The notes: generated by a model not told the origin, from the sequence alone. A stretch of 7,509 bases of DNA from Pseudomonadota bacterium (GCA_023433835.1 JAEYTW010000080.1:1-7509), one strand, 5' to 3'; counted from the first letter of the stretch, positions 1-6,254 are shown. Numbers and translations: made by a program.

Positions 1-2
1 GC

Positions 3-200
3 CTGGAATGCCATGCGGGCCATGGCCTGGCCTTCGATACCGTCGGGCCGATCGCGGCGATCCCCTCGGTGGTCGAGCTCAATATCGGCCATTTCCTGAT
101 CGGCGAGGCGATCTTCGGCGGCCTCGACAGTGCCATCCGCCGCATGCGCGCCGCGATGGACCAGGCCCGCAACGCGGCGCTAGGTCAGCGTAGCGCGTAA
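3..200 (+). CDS. pdxJ: Pyridoxine 5'-phosphate synthase, C-terminal part (5' end outside window)
   Basis: PdxJ condenses 1-deoxy-D-xylulose 5-phosphate with 3-amino-2-oxopropyl phosphate to pyridoxine 5'-phosphate, the last ring-forming step of DXP-dependent vitamin B6 synthesis in the cytoplasm. Only the last 65 residues are here, ending at the TAA at 198-200; the full protein is usually about 240-250 residues. The frame reads LECHAGHGLAFDTV, then IAAIPSVVELNIGHFLIGEA. HAGHG carries the catalytic His and following Gly (His193/Gly194 in E. coli numbering), and NIGH carries the phosphate-binding Gly-His pair (215-216). Both motifs and the barrel-end helix that follows are intact. acpS, its common downstream partner, lies on the same strand but about 4.7 kb away. 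Identification rests on remembered family motifs and is firm. Confidence 0.95.
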   Translation: MECHAGHGLAFDTVGPIAAIPSVVELNIGHFLIGEAIFGGLDSAIRRMRAAMDQARNAALGQRSA

Positions 201-213
201 CCGACCCCATAAA

Positions 214-245
214 GAAAGGGCGCGCCCGTGAAGGGGGCCCTTCCT
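214..245 (-). terminator. Possible rho-independent terminator between convergent pdxJ and the secreted-protein gene
   Basis: AAGGGC (216-221) pairs with GCCCTT (237-242) around a 15-nt loop, with further partial pairing outside. The stem is followed by a T-rich tail (TTTCTTTAT) only when read on the minus strand, so it best fits the end of the gene at 257-1132. On the plus strand the tail is C-rich, so it is at most a weak stop for pdxJ. The GGGCGCGCCC palindrome (218-227) is an alternative fold. The call is by eye, with no folding energy computed. Confidence 0.4.
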
Positions 246-256
246 CCTGCAAACCG

Positions 257-1132
257 TCATTCGTACTTGTAAGCTGGGGTCTGCACCGAGACACTCGCTC
301 CGCCGACCGCGGAGGTCGGGTAGACGATCACGGCGAGCGCTGAGAAGCGGTTGCGGTTGAGCTCCTGGATGGACACTTGGCCCATGCCGCTGATGCCGAG
401 CTCGGAAGCGGTGAGTGCAATTCTCGCCAGACCGGGAATGGCCATGCGTGGCGACGTCGTTCGAACGTTGCCGCTGTCGTCGTAGGATTTGATCGTCACG
501 TTGATGGGCGTGGTGGTCGGATTGGCGACGTAAAAGACCGTATTGAAGCCGCCGGCGGTGCCTGCATGTGGAAAATACGCGGCGCAGCATTCGGTCGTCG
601 GGACGGAGTAGAAGGTCAGGAATTGGCCGTTGTTGCCGACAAAGCCGGCGCTTACCGGCCCGCCCGTCGCATCCGTGTAGAGATGGATGTCTTTTGCCGC
701 GGGCACGCCTCCGCCGCCAGTTCCGCTGCCGGGTCCGGTCGCGATTGGCGATTTCACTGGCAACAGGAAGTCGTTGAGGCCCAGTACGCCACTGGCGGTG
801 GGGCTGACTGCAAAAAACCTGCCATAGGGAGGCACTGCGAAAGAACTGCCTCCGACAAAAACGCCATCTGTCGTAAAGGCACAAATGGTAAATACTGTCG
901 AGTTGGTAAATGGATTTGAGATGGATATGGCGCTGGTGAAATTTTGACCGGTGGCGTCTTTAGCAATAGTCATATGTGGGATCTGACGCTGACCAGTTCC
1001 TCCGTAGTAATTTGGGCAGTCTCGAATAGATGATAGTTGGCTTGGTATAAAGCTTTGGGCTGTAGCAAACGCGACAGGCATCAATAGAAATAATGCAAAG
1101 CATGTCAGAACGCGTGACATTGATTGGATCAC
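257..1132 (-). CDS. Secreted protein of unknown function with a duplicated beta-sandwich-like repeat
   Basis: 291 residues from a GTG start. AAGGAG at 1145-1140 lies 7 nt before this GTG; the ATG four codons later (1120) would be 19 nt away, so GTG is preferred. Residues 1-25 form a signal peptide (hydrophobic LTCFALFLLMPVAFA, likely cleaved after ATA-25). The mature chain holds two related segments, about 65-125 and 196-260. Each begins F-(6-7)-NP with T/S-rich alternating polar/hydrophobic strands, then a DG or DDSGNV turn (FTSAISISNPFTNSTVF against FNTVFYVANPTTTPINV). A Gly-rich linker (132-143) separates them. Four Cys remain after cleavage (39, 84, 182, 183). This resembles Ig-like or fibronectin-like secreted repeats, but I do not recognise a named family and assign no function. 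Its 5' half and upstream DNA are AT-richer than the neighbours, suggesting transfer. Confidence 0.8.
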   Translation of the reverse strand: MIQSMSRVLTCFALFLLMPVAFATAQSFIPSQLSSIRDCPNYYGGTGQRQIPHMTIAKDATGQNFTSAISISNPFTNSTVFTICAFTTDGVFVGGSSFAVPPYGRFFAVSPTASGVLGLNDFLLPVKSPIATGPGSGTGGGGVPAAKDIHLYTDATGGPVSAGFVGNNGQFLTFYSVPTTECCAAYFPHAGTAGGFNTVFYVANPTTTPINVTIKSYDDSGNVRTTSPRMAIPGLARIALTASELGISGMGQVSIQELNRNRFSALAVIVYPTSAVGGASVSVQTPAYKYE

Positions 1133-1139
1133 GACTCAG

Positions 1140-1145
1140 CTCCTT
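1140..1145 (-). promoter_or_regulatory. Shine-Dalgarno site selecting a GTG start
   Basis: The minus strand reads AAGGAG, 7 nt upstream of the GTG at 1132. It decides between that GTG and the ATG at 1120 for the secreted-protein gene. Confidence 0.75.
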
Positions 1146-1292
1146 GATATTGATTCGATAGGCGATTCTTCCGTGTTATGTAGTTTTCTTTTTTGAATCT
1201 ACTATGCGGGGTGGTCGTGGGAAAGAATGAAATAAAATTATGATATTCTTTTTATGATTGTGCCCGTGCCTTGCAAATCTAAGTGGAAATAT

Positions 1293-1305
1293 TTACAAAA
1301 TGTAA
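1293..1305. repeat. Short inverted repeat TTACA-N3-TGTAA
   Basis: Perfect 5-bp arms flank AAA. It lies 36 nt past the ynjD stop and about 160 nt upstream of the secreted-protein start. It could be an operator or a weak hairpin ending the ynj transcript; the stem is too AT-rich for a strong terminator. Confidence 0.35.
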
Positions 1306-1340
1306 GATCACATTCTAGAATTATCAGAAGACAGCGCCGC

Positions 1341-1979
1341 TCATTTTCCAGGTAGCTGGATGAGCACGCCATCAGCGTGCTCCGCATCCGCCGGGTCGTG
1401 GGTCACCAGCAGCACAGGCAAGCCGCGCGCGGCGGCCTGGCCGAAAACCAGCCGCCGCATCCGGCCGCGCAGATCCTGATCCAGCCGGGCGAAAGGCTCG
1501 TCCAGCAGCAGCGCCCGCGGCCGCGCCAGCAGCGTGCGGAACAGGGCGGCACGGGCGCGCTGGCCGCCCGACAAGGTCGTCGGGTCGCGCCCGCCCAACC
1601 CCTCCAGTTCCGCCGCGGTCAGCGCTTCCTCGACGGACCGCTTTCTGGCCGTGCCGCGCACCTCGGGCGCCAGGCCGAAGGCGAGGTTGTCGGCGAGGCT
1701 CAAATGCGGGAACAGCAGGTCGTCCTGGTAGAGCAGGCCCAGCCGCCGCCGATGGGCGGGCAGGGGCGTCAGGTCTTCCGGGCCCAGCCGCACCTGGCCC
1801 GCGGCGCTGAAGGCCGGCGGCAGCAGGCCGGCGACCAGCGCCAGCAGGCTCGATTTGCCGCTGCCGCTCGGTCCCATCACGGTCGCGACCGTGCCGGGCG
1901 CGATGGTCAGGTCGAGATGCGGGATCAGCACCTGCGACCCTAGCCCCAGGCGGATGCCGGCAAGGATCAGCGGCGCCAT
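1341..1979 (-). CDS. ynjD: ABC importer ATP-binding protein, YnjD type
   Basis: 212-residue nucleotide-binding subunit that would power the importer made by the two upstream genes from the cytoplasmic face. All ATPase motifs are intact: Walker A GPSGSGKS (36-43), Q-loop Gln85 in LLYQDDLLF, signature LSGGQ (136-140), Walker B RALLLDEP with catalytic Glu161, D-loop ARLD (164-167) and switch His194 in VTHD. DPTTLSGGQRARAAL and the DEPFARLD stretch match my memory of E. coli YnjD, and the short length (about 217 in E. coli) fits, with no C-terminal regulatory domain. The ATG at 1979-1977 lies inside the 3' end of the permease gene (13-nt overlap), indicating translational coupling. The reading frame stays open far upstream to 3572, but that part is a shadow of the permease. 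The substrate of Ynj systems is not established; similarity to thiamine, iron or sulfate-type transporters is only general. Confidence 0.9.
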   Translation of the reverse strand: MAPLILAGIRLGLGSQVLIPHLDLTIAPGTVATVMGPSGSGKSSLLALVAGLLPPAFSAAGQVRLGPEDLTPLPAHRRRLGLLYQDDLLFPHLSLADNLAFGLAPEVRGTARKRSVEEALTAAELEGLGGRDPTTLSGGQRARAALFRTLLARPRALLLDEPFARLDQDLRGRMRRLVFGQAAARGLPVLLVTHDPADAEHADGVLIQLPGK

Positions 1980-3604
1980 GACATCAGCCTCGGCACCAGC
2001 AGCGCCAGCGCGAAACCCAGCGCCGGCAGGGCGCCCTGCGCGAAACCGTACGCGGCGGTCAGCCGGCGTTCGCCGCCTGCGCTCAACGTCACTGCCTCGG
2101 TCGTGATGGTGGCGACGCGGCCGGCGCCGGCAAACAGCGTCGGCAGGTATTGCGTGACGCTCACGGCGAAGCCCACTGCGAAGGCGGCCGCGACCGGCCG
2201 GGCCAGCATCGGCAGCTTGACCCGCCAGAAGGCCCGGGCCGGCGAAATCCCGAGGCCCGCGGCCACGTCGAGATAGCGCCGGTCGAAGCGGGCATGGGCA
2301 TCGGCAAGCGACAGGTGGACATAGGGCAGCACGAACAGCAGATGCACCGCGACGACCGTGCCGACCTGCCCGTCGAGGCCGAGGCGGACCAGCGCCACCT
2401 GCAGCCCGAACAGCACCGTCACCTGCGGCAGCAGCAGCGGCAGGTAGAGCAGGGCGCGCGTGCCGCGCCAGGGCCGTTCCAAGGCGGCGAGGGCCGCGAT
2501 CAGCGCGATGGCCGCAGTCGCCAGGCCGATGCCCGCGGCGCTCAGCAGCGGCCCGGTCAACGGTGCTTCCCGCCAGGGCTGCAGGCTGAAACCGTCGGGC
2601 CAGGCATCGGGAAACCGCCAGGGACCGGCAACCGACCACAGCGCCAGCAGCAGGATCGTGGCAAGGCTGCCACCGCCGACGGCAAGCAGCGCCGCCATGC
2701 CCAGGGCACGGCCGGCGCAGTCGCCGGCGGCGCTGCCGCGCCGTCCACGACGCAGGATGATAATCCCGATGCGTGTCGCCGCAATCTCGGCCAGCCGCCA
2801 TGCCGCGATGCCGAGCAGCGCCACCAGACCTTGCAGGCAGGCGCCGGCCGCCGCCGGCAGCAGCAGCGCGGCGTCGCGATCGAAGGCGAGCCTCAGGACG
2901 ACGACGCTGAGCGGTGCCGGCTGGCTCGGCCCCAGGATAACAGCGAGATCGGCCGTCGAGACGGCGAAGACCAGCGCGGCATAGATCGGCAGCCGGATCA
3001 GCGGATAGAGCCGCGGCAGCACCACCAGCAGCCAGCCGCGGACCGGGTGGTAGCCGAGGCTTTGCGCGGTGGCGAGCGCTTGGCCCGCCTGGATCTGCGG
3101 CAGGGCGGCCATCGCCATCAGCAGCAGATAGGGTGCTTCCTTGATCGCCAGGGCGGCGGCAAGCGTCAGGCCGCAGGCGTCGCCGACCAGGGCCAGGTCG
3201 GGCGGCGTGGTCCAGCCGGTGGCCCAGGGCGAGAGGAGCCGCACCAGCCAGCCGCTGGGCGCGACCAGCAACGCGAAGCCCAGGCCGAAGGCGGCATGCG
3301 GCAGGCCGAGCAGGGGGGCGAGGCCTGCCTCGATGCGGGCAAACCACCGCGTGCCTTGCGTGCCCGCGCAGAACAGCATCACGGCAATGAAGGCGCCGGC
3401 GGTGCCGATCAGCCCGGAGGTCAGCGAGATCGCGGTGCTGCGCCAGATGCCGGGCCAGTCGAGCAACCGCGCCCAGGCGCCGAGATGCCAGCCGTCGGCA
3501 CCCAGCGCCGGCAGGTAGCCGAAGGCCGGCAGCAGCGTGCCGGCAAGGCCCGCCGCGAGGGCTGCGAGCCACAGGCCGGCGCCGAGGCGCAGGATGGCGG
3601 ACAC
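1967..3604 (-). CDS. ynjC: ABC importer fused double permease, YnjC type
   Basis: 545-residue inner-membrane protein, about twice a normal single permease and close to E. coli YnjC (about 510). It contains two permease units in tandem, so one chain probably replaces the usual permease pair. Each unit has an EAA-like cytoplasmic loop that docks the ATPase: about 176-200 (ATAQSLGYHPVRGWLLVVLP) and about 446-470 (DVAAGLGISPARAFWRVKLP). Many hydrophobic segments are visible, for example 8-28, 56-80, 100-118, 302-325, 355-375, 386-406, 413-433 and 471-490. A basic stretch (IILRRGRRG, about 282-290) separates the halves. The start is GTG, 4 nt after the ynjB stop, with only a poorly spaced GAGG before it, so translation probably depends on coupling. 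The stop overlaps the ynjD start. Function as transporter membrane domain is firm; the substrate is unknown. Confidence 0.9.
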   Translation of the reverse strand: MSAILRLGAGLWLAALAAGLAGTLLPAFGYLPALGADGWHLGAWARLLDWPGIWRSTAISLTSGLIGTAGAFIAVMLFCAGTQGTRWFARIEAGLAPLLGLPHAAFGLGFALLVAPSGWLVRLLSPWATGWTTPPDLALVGDACGLTLAAALAIKEAPYLLLMAMAALPQIQAGQALATAQSLGYHPVRGWLLVVLPRLYPLIRLPIYAALVFAVSTADLAVILGPSQPAPLSVVVLRLAFDRDAALLLPAAAGACLQGLVALLGIAAWRLAEIAATRIGIIILRRGRRGSAAGDCAGRALGMAALLAVGGGSLATILLLALWSVAGPWRFPDAWPDGFSLQPWREAPLTGPLLSAAGIGLATAAIALIAALAALERPWRGTRALLYLPLLLPQVTVLFGLQVALVRLGLDGQVGTVVAVHLLFVLPYVHLSLADAHARFDRRYLDVAAGLGISPARAFWRVKLPMLARPVAAAFAVGFAVSVTQYLPTLFAGAGRVATITTEAVTLSAGGERRLTAAYGFAQGALPALGFALALLVPRLMSWRR

Positions 3605-3608
3605 GGCC

Positions 3609-4799
3609 TCAGTTCGCCGTCCGCCGCTCCCATTCCTCGGTCAGCCGCGTCATCCACGACGGATGCGGTTCCAGCAGCGGCTTGCCCAATGCCTCCGGCG
3701 ACAACAGCGCCGGCGGATGCGGCGTCTCGGCGAAGGCGGCGCGGTCCGCGGGCGCGAGGCCTGCGACGTCGAGCACCGTGCCCATGCCCAGCCGGTCCGG
3801 ATCGACCGCGCGGGCCTGGGCCGGGGCCGACAGCAGAAAGTCGGCGACGACCATCGCCCCTTCCCTGGCCGCGGCGTTGTAGGGGATGGCGACGAAGCTG
3901 GTATTGCCGATGGTGCCGGCCTTCAGCACGAAGCTGCGGGTGGTGGCCGGCAGCTCGTTGCGCGCCACCGCGATGGCGCCTTCCGCCGGGTTGAAGGAGA
4001 TGTAGAGATCGAGGACGCCGTCGGCCATCAGCTGGCGCTGGCCGGCATCGTTCTCCGGGAAGGCCTTGCCCTGGCGCCACAGGGCGGGCCGCAAGCCATC
4101 GTACCAGGCCCAGAGCGGCGCCGTGGCGGCCGCGTAGGTCGCATCCTCGGCCGGGCGCTGCAGCATGGCGGGATCGGGGGCCAGTTCAACCAGCGCCTGC
4201 TTCAGGAAGGTGGCGCCGAGGAAATTGCGGGCCACCGGATGGGTCAGCCGGCCGGGATGGGCGCGGGCCCAGTCGGCCAGGGCCGCCATGCTGGCCGGCG
4301 GGGCGGCCAGGCGCGCGGCATCGTAGATGAACACCACCTGAGCCATCAGCCAGGGCGCGGCCATGCCGGCGACGGGCAGGGTGGAATCGATCCGCGTCGA
4401 GGGCTTGCCCTGCCAGTCGACCTTCGCGGCATTGGGCAGCCGCTCGGCGAACGGGCCGTACAGCAGCTTCTGCGCCTGCATGGCCTCGAGATTGGGGCCG
4501 TTGATCCAGATCAGGTCGACGCTGCCGCCTTCGTTGCGCCCGGCCGATTTCTCGGCGATCACGCGCGAAACCGCCTCGGCGGTATCGCGCAGGCGGACAT
4601 GCTCGACCTTGACGCCGAAGCGCTGCTCGACCTCGGCGCCGACCCAGGCGATGTAGTCGTTGAAGCGCGGGTCGCCGGCCCAGGCATTCCAATGCACGGT
4701 CTGGCCGCGGGCGCGGGCCAGCACGGCCGACCACTCCTGCGCCAAGGCCGGGCAGGCGGCAAAAGTCGCGGCGATGAGAACGATCAGGCGCAGGATCAT
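3609..4799 (-). CDS. ynjB: ABC importer periplasmic binding protein, YnjB type
   Basis: 396-residue solute-binding protein, first gene of the importer operon. Residues 1-20 (MILRLIVLIAATFAACPALA) are a Sec signal peptide, giving a soluble periplasmic protein with no lipobox. The frame extends 13 codons further upstream, but the ATG at 4799 has GGAG 8 nt before it and starts directly at the signal peptide, so it is chosen. Segments match my memory of E. coli YnjB: ARGQTVHWNAWAGD, GGSVDLIWINGPN, ATAPLWAWYDGLRP followed by LWRQGKAFP, and EPHPSWM near the C-terminus. The fold should be the two-lobed type II binding protein, where residues such as the Trp-Asn-Ala-Trp run and the IWINGPN loop probably line the cleft (inference). 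The ligand is not known. The gene diverges from acpS across 77 nt. Confidence 0.9.
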   Translation of the reverse strand: MILRLIVLIAATFAACPALAQEWSAVLARARGQTVHWNAWAGDPRFNDYIAWVGAEVEQRFGVKVEHVRLRDTAEAVSRVIAEKSAGRNEGGSVDLIWINGPNLEAMQAQKLLYGPFAERLPNAAKVDWQGKPSTRIDSTLPVAGMAAPWLMAQVVFIYDAARLAAPPASMAALADWARAHPGRLTHPVARNFLGATFLKQALVELAPDPAMLQRPAEDATYAAATAPLWAWYDGLRPALWRQGKAFPENDAGQRQLMADGVLDLYISFNPAEGAIAVARNELPATTRSFVLKAGTIGNTSFVAIPYNAAAREGAMVVADFLLSAPAQARAVDPDRLGMGTVLDVAGLAPADRAAFAETPHPPALLSPEALGKPLLEPHPSWMTRLTEEWERRTAN

Positions 4800-4843
4800 G
4801 TTGCGGACTCCGAAAGCCGGCCCGTAGGTTAGGCGCAAGCATC

Positions 4844-4851
4844 TGACGTCA
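4844..4851. promoter_or_regulatory. TGACGTCA palindrome in the ynjB/acpS divergent region
   Basis: A perfect 8-bp palindrome lies mid-way in the 77-nt gap between the divergent ynjB (-) and acpS (+) starts, where promoters for both must lie. It could be a regulator half-site pair, but 8-bp palindromes arise by chance and I see no good -35/-10 pair on either strand. Confidence 0.25.
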
Positions 4852-4876
4852 TCAAACCGCCAGGCATCAATCCATC

Positions 4877-5296
4877 GTGATCATCGGCATCGGCAGCGAC
4901 ATCATCGACATCACCCGGATCGAGGCGACCATCGCCCGCTTCGGCGACCGGTTCCTCAACCGCATCTTCACCCCGCTGGAACGGGCCAAGTCCGACCGGC
5001 GGGCCCAGCGCTTCGCCTCCTACGCCCGGCGCTACGCCGCCAAGGAAGCCTGCGCCAAGGCGCTCGGCACCGGCCTGCGCAAGGGCGTGTTCTGGCGCGA
5101 CATGGGCGTGGTCAACCGCCCGGGCGGCCAGCCGACCATGGTGCTGACCGGCGGGGCGCTCGCCCGGCTGCAGGCGATCACGCCCGTGGGCCATGTCGCG
5201 CGCATCGACCTGACCATCACCGACGAACCGCCCCAGGCCCAGGCCGTGGTGATCATCACCGCGCTGACCCCGGAGCAGGCGGCATTGCTGCCCTGA
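4877..5296 (+). CDS. acpS: Holo-[acyl-carrier-protein] synthase
   Basis: 139 residues, the usual length. AcpS transfers 4'-phosphopantetheine from coenzyme A to a serine of apo-ACP, activating it for fatty acid synthesis in the cytoplasm; it works as a trimer. The N-terminus MIIGIGSDIIDITRIE carries the metal-binding Asp8. The second hallmark, RYAAKEACAKALGTG (52-66), carries Glu57, the other Mg2+ ligand, and the CoA-contacting Lys. FTPLE (31-35), WRDMGVVN and the final IDLTITDE strand are also typical. The start is GTG, with no ATG available at the conserved N-terminus and only a weak AGG-containing leader. In many proteobacteria acpS directly follows pdxJ; here it has its own upstream region facing ynjB, so it must be transcribed separately. 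The expected lepB does not follow. Confidence 0.95.
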   Translation: MIIGIGSDIIDITRIEATIARFGDRFLNRIFTPLERAKSDRRAQRFASYARRYAAKEACAKALGTGLRKGVFWRDMGVVNRPGGQPTMVLTGGALARLQAITPVGHVARIDLTITDEPPQAQAVVIITALTPEQAALLP

Positions 5297-5301
5297 TCGG
5301 C

Positions 5302-5307
5302 TATAAT
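5302..5307 (+). promoter_or_regulatory. Perfect -10 box TATAAT just before a small ORF
   Basis: TATAAT begins 6 nt after the acpS stop and ends 8 nt before the ATG at 5316. With normal promoter geometry, transcription would start at or within about 2 nt of the A of that ATG, giving a leaderless mRNA. I see no matching -35 at 16-18 nt; TTGCTG (5285-5290) is only 11 nt away. Confidence 0.5.
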
Positions 5308-5315
5308 CGCTCCCC

Positions 5316-5609
5316 ATGGCGGCCGCGCGGCGCATCCGGGAACCACCGCTGCACTACCACATGGCCCAGTGGGAACTGGGCGGGCGGCCGGTCGTGGTGG
5401 TCCATGTCGCCTGGGCCTCGATCTCCGACCGCGCGCTGGGCATGCGTGCCTGGCGCGCCTTCCGCCGCCACGTGCCGGGGATCGACGTGGTGCTGGCCGC
5501 CCTCGCGCGCGACGGCACCACCCAGTTCGTCGGCCGCCCCGATCACGTCCAGGCGCTGCAGGGCATGAGCCTCGCCGACTTCAAGTGGCGCGCTAAGGCC
5601 GTCGACTGA
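5316..5609 (+). CDS. Small hypothetical protein
   Basis: 97 residues; I do not recognise the family. The GC-heavy third codon positions along the whole length support real coding. The chain has a basic N-terminus (MAAARRIREPP), a hydrophobic strand followed by a tryptophan (VVVVHVAWAS, about 26-35), an Arg-rich helix (RAWRAFRRHVPG) and a C-terminal MSLADFKWRAKAVD. No signal peptide or membrane helix is clear, so it is probably cytoplasmic. There is no Shine-Dalgarno before the ATG at 5316, but the TATAAT at 5302-5307 is placed for leaderless translation. An internal ATG at 5361, directly before QWELGG, is a possible alternative start and also lacks a ribosome site. It follows acpS by 19 nt, and its 3' end overlaps the convergent TetR gene by 17 nt. 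Confidence 0.65.
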   Translation: MAAARRIREPPLHYHMAQWELGGRPVVVVHVAWASISDRALGMRAWRAFRRHVPGIDVVLAALARDGTTQFVGRPDHVQALQGMSLADFKWRAKAVD

Positions 5610-6216
5610 GGTACAGCGCGATCATCTCGATCAGCCCTTCCCGCATCGCCGGGGAGGCCAGCGTGCCGCGGCGGGCGGCGTTGTGGATGGCGCCGTCGAT
5701 GGCATCCGAGATCAGCACGCCGGTGATCCGGTCGGCCTCGGTCGGTGCCCGGCCGCGGCAGGAGGCGACCGCCGCGATGTAGTGGCCGAGGAATTCGGCC
5801 TCGAAGGCGCTGTGCGGATCCCGCGCGCTCGGGACGTCGGGGGCGTCGTCGAGCAGCGCGCGGTGTAGGCCCGGGGTGGCGCTGTGCACGGCGATCATGC
5901 CGTCGACCAGTTCGGCCGCCAGGGCCGCGGCGGGCAGGGCCGAGCGCGTCGCCCGCCGGACCACGGCCAGGCAATCGTCGAGATGGCGGTGCAGGATCGC
6001 CTCGGTCAGCGAATGCTTGTCGGGGAAGTACTGGTAGAACGACCCGATGCTGACCCCGGCCGCCTCGGCCACCTTGTTGGTGGTGAACCCGGCCCAGCCC
6101 TGCTGGCCGAGAATACGAGCCGCAGCCTCGACGATGGCTGCCACCATCGCCTTGGAACGCGCCTGGCGGGGCGCTTTGCGCATCGGCCTGGCCGGGCCGG
6201 CAACGCGAGTAGACAA
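5593..6216 (-). CDS. TetR-family transcriptional regulator
   Basis: 207 residues from a TTG start. The N-terminal DNA-binding domain is clear: helix 1 about 20-38 (SKAMVAAIVEAAARIL), then the helix-turn-helix about 45-65 (TTNKVAEAAGVSIGSFYQYF) followed by PDKHSL, the TetR hallmark. The C-terminal part (about 80-207) is the ligand-binding and dimerisation domain. It is all-helical in appearance and ends with DAIDGAIHNAARRG and a final helix; its ligand cannot be inferred. AGGGGGA (6229-6223) sits 6 nt before the TTG. The ATG at 6183 (MRKAPRQ) is an alternative giving 196 residues, with a poorer ribosome site. The gene diverges from the DinB gene and probably represses both through the palindrome between them. 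Confidence 0.9.
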   Translation of the reverse strand: MSTRVAGPARPMRKAPRQARSKAMVAAIVEAAARILGQQGWAGFTTNKVAEAAGVSIGSFYQYFPDKHSLTEAILHRHLDDCLAVVRRATRSALPAAALAAELVDGMIAVHSATPGLHRALLDDAPDVPSARDPHSAFEAEFLGHYIAAVASCRGRAPTEADRITGVLISDAIDGAIHNAARRGTLASPAMREGLIEMIALYLSRRP

Positions 6217-6222
6217 CGGCGG

Positions 6223-6229
6223 TCCCCCT
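6223..6229 (-). promoter_or_regulatory. Shine-Dalgarno site supporting the TTG start of the TetR gene
   Basis: The minus strand reads AGGGGGA, 6 nt before the TTG at 6216. This favours TTG over the downstream ATG at 6183. Confidence 0.5.
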
Positions 6230-6237
6230 GAGAGAAT

Positions 6238-6254
6238 ACGAGCAGTTTACTCGT
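6238..6254. promoter_or_regulatory. Probable TetR operator palindrome
   Basis: ACGAG and CTCGT arms flank a 7-nt centre (CAGTTTA), a 17-bp palindrome of the size TetR dimers usually bind. It lies 21 nt upstream of the TetR TTG and 34 nt upstream of the DinB ATG. A third related half-site, CGCGAGTAGAC at 6204-6214, matches the complement of 6245-6255 (CACGAGTAAAC) at 9 of 11 bases and abuts the TetR start codon. Confidence 0.5.

Larger units (their letters stand above)
1133..1340. other. AT-rich intergenic region between the ATPase gene and the secreted-protein gene
   Basis: This 208-bp gap has long A/T runs (about 1180-1320) in an otherwise GC-rich window. It must hold the leader and promoter of the minus-strand secreted-protein gene and the end of the ynj operon. 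I found no convincing -35/-10 pair and no GC-stem terminator for ynjD. Two symmetrical elements stand out: TTACA-AAA-TGTAA (1293-1305) and the 10-bp palindrome ATTCTAGAAT (1312-1321). Either could be a protein-binding site or a chance product of AT-rich sequence. No ORF or recognised RNA is evident. Confidence 0.6.

Noticed and set aside
180..884. A 234-codon minus-strand frame overlapping the secreted-protein gene
   Set aside because: It is another frame of the same region, rich in Arg, His and Cys, without signal peptide or repeat structure, and it also runs into the pdxJ end.
1980..3572. N-terminal extension of the ATPase frame, which would give a 743-residue protein
   Set aside because: The upstream part is the out-of-frame shadow of the permease (Arg/Ala-rich, no domain), and the ATPase homology begins exactly at the ATG at 1979.
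2150..3994. A 614-codon open frame on the plus strand
   Set aside because: It lies opposite the permease and binding-protein genes, is rich in Arg, Gln and Gly with no recognisable domain, and is explained by scarce stop codons in GC-rich antisense DNA.
4801..4830. TTGCGG (4801-4806) with TAGGTT (4825-4830) as an acpS promoter
   Set aside because: The spacing is near normal (18 nt) but the -10 matches consensus at only about 3 of 6 positions.
3537..4832. A 431-codon open frame on the plus strand opposite ynjB
   Set aside because: It is antisense to a clearly homologous gene, has low-complexity Gly/Arg composition and no motif or ribosome site of note.
201..4876. Mobile element or genomic island ends around the block between pdxJ and acpS
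   Set aside because: I found no transposase, integrase, tRNA or matching terminal repeats by eye at either side.
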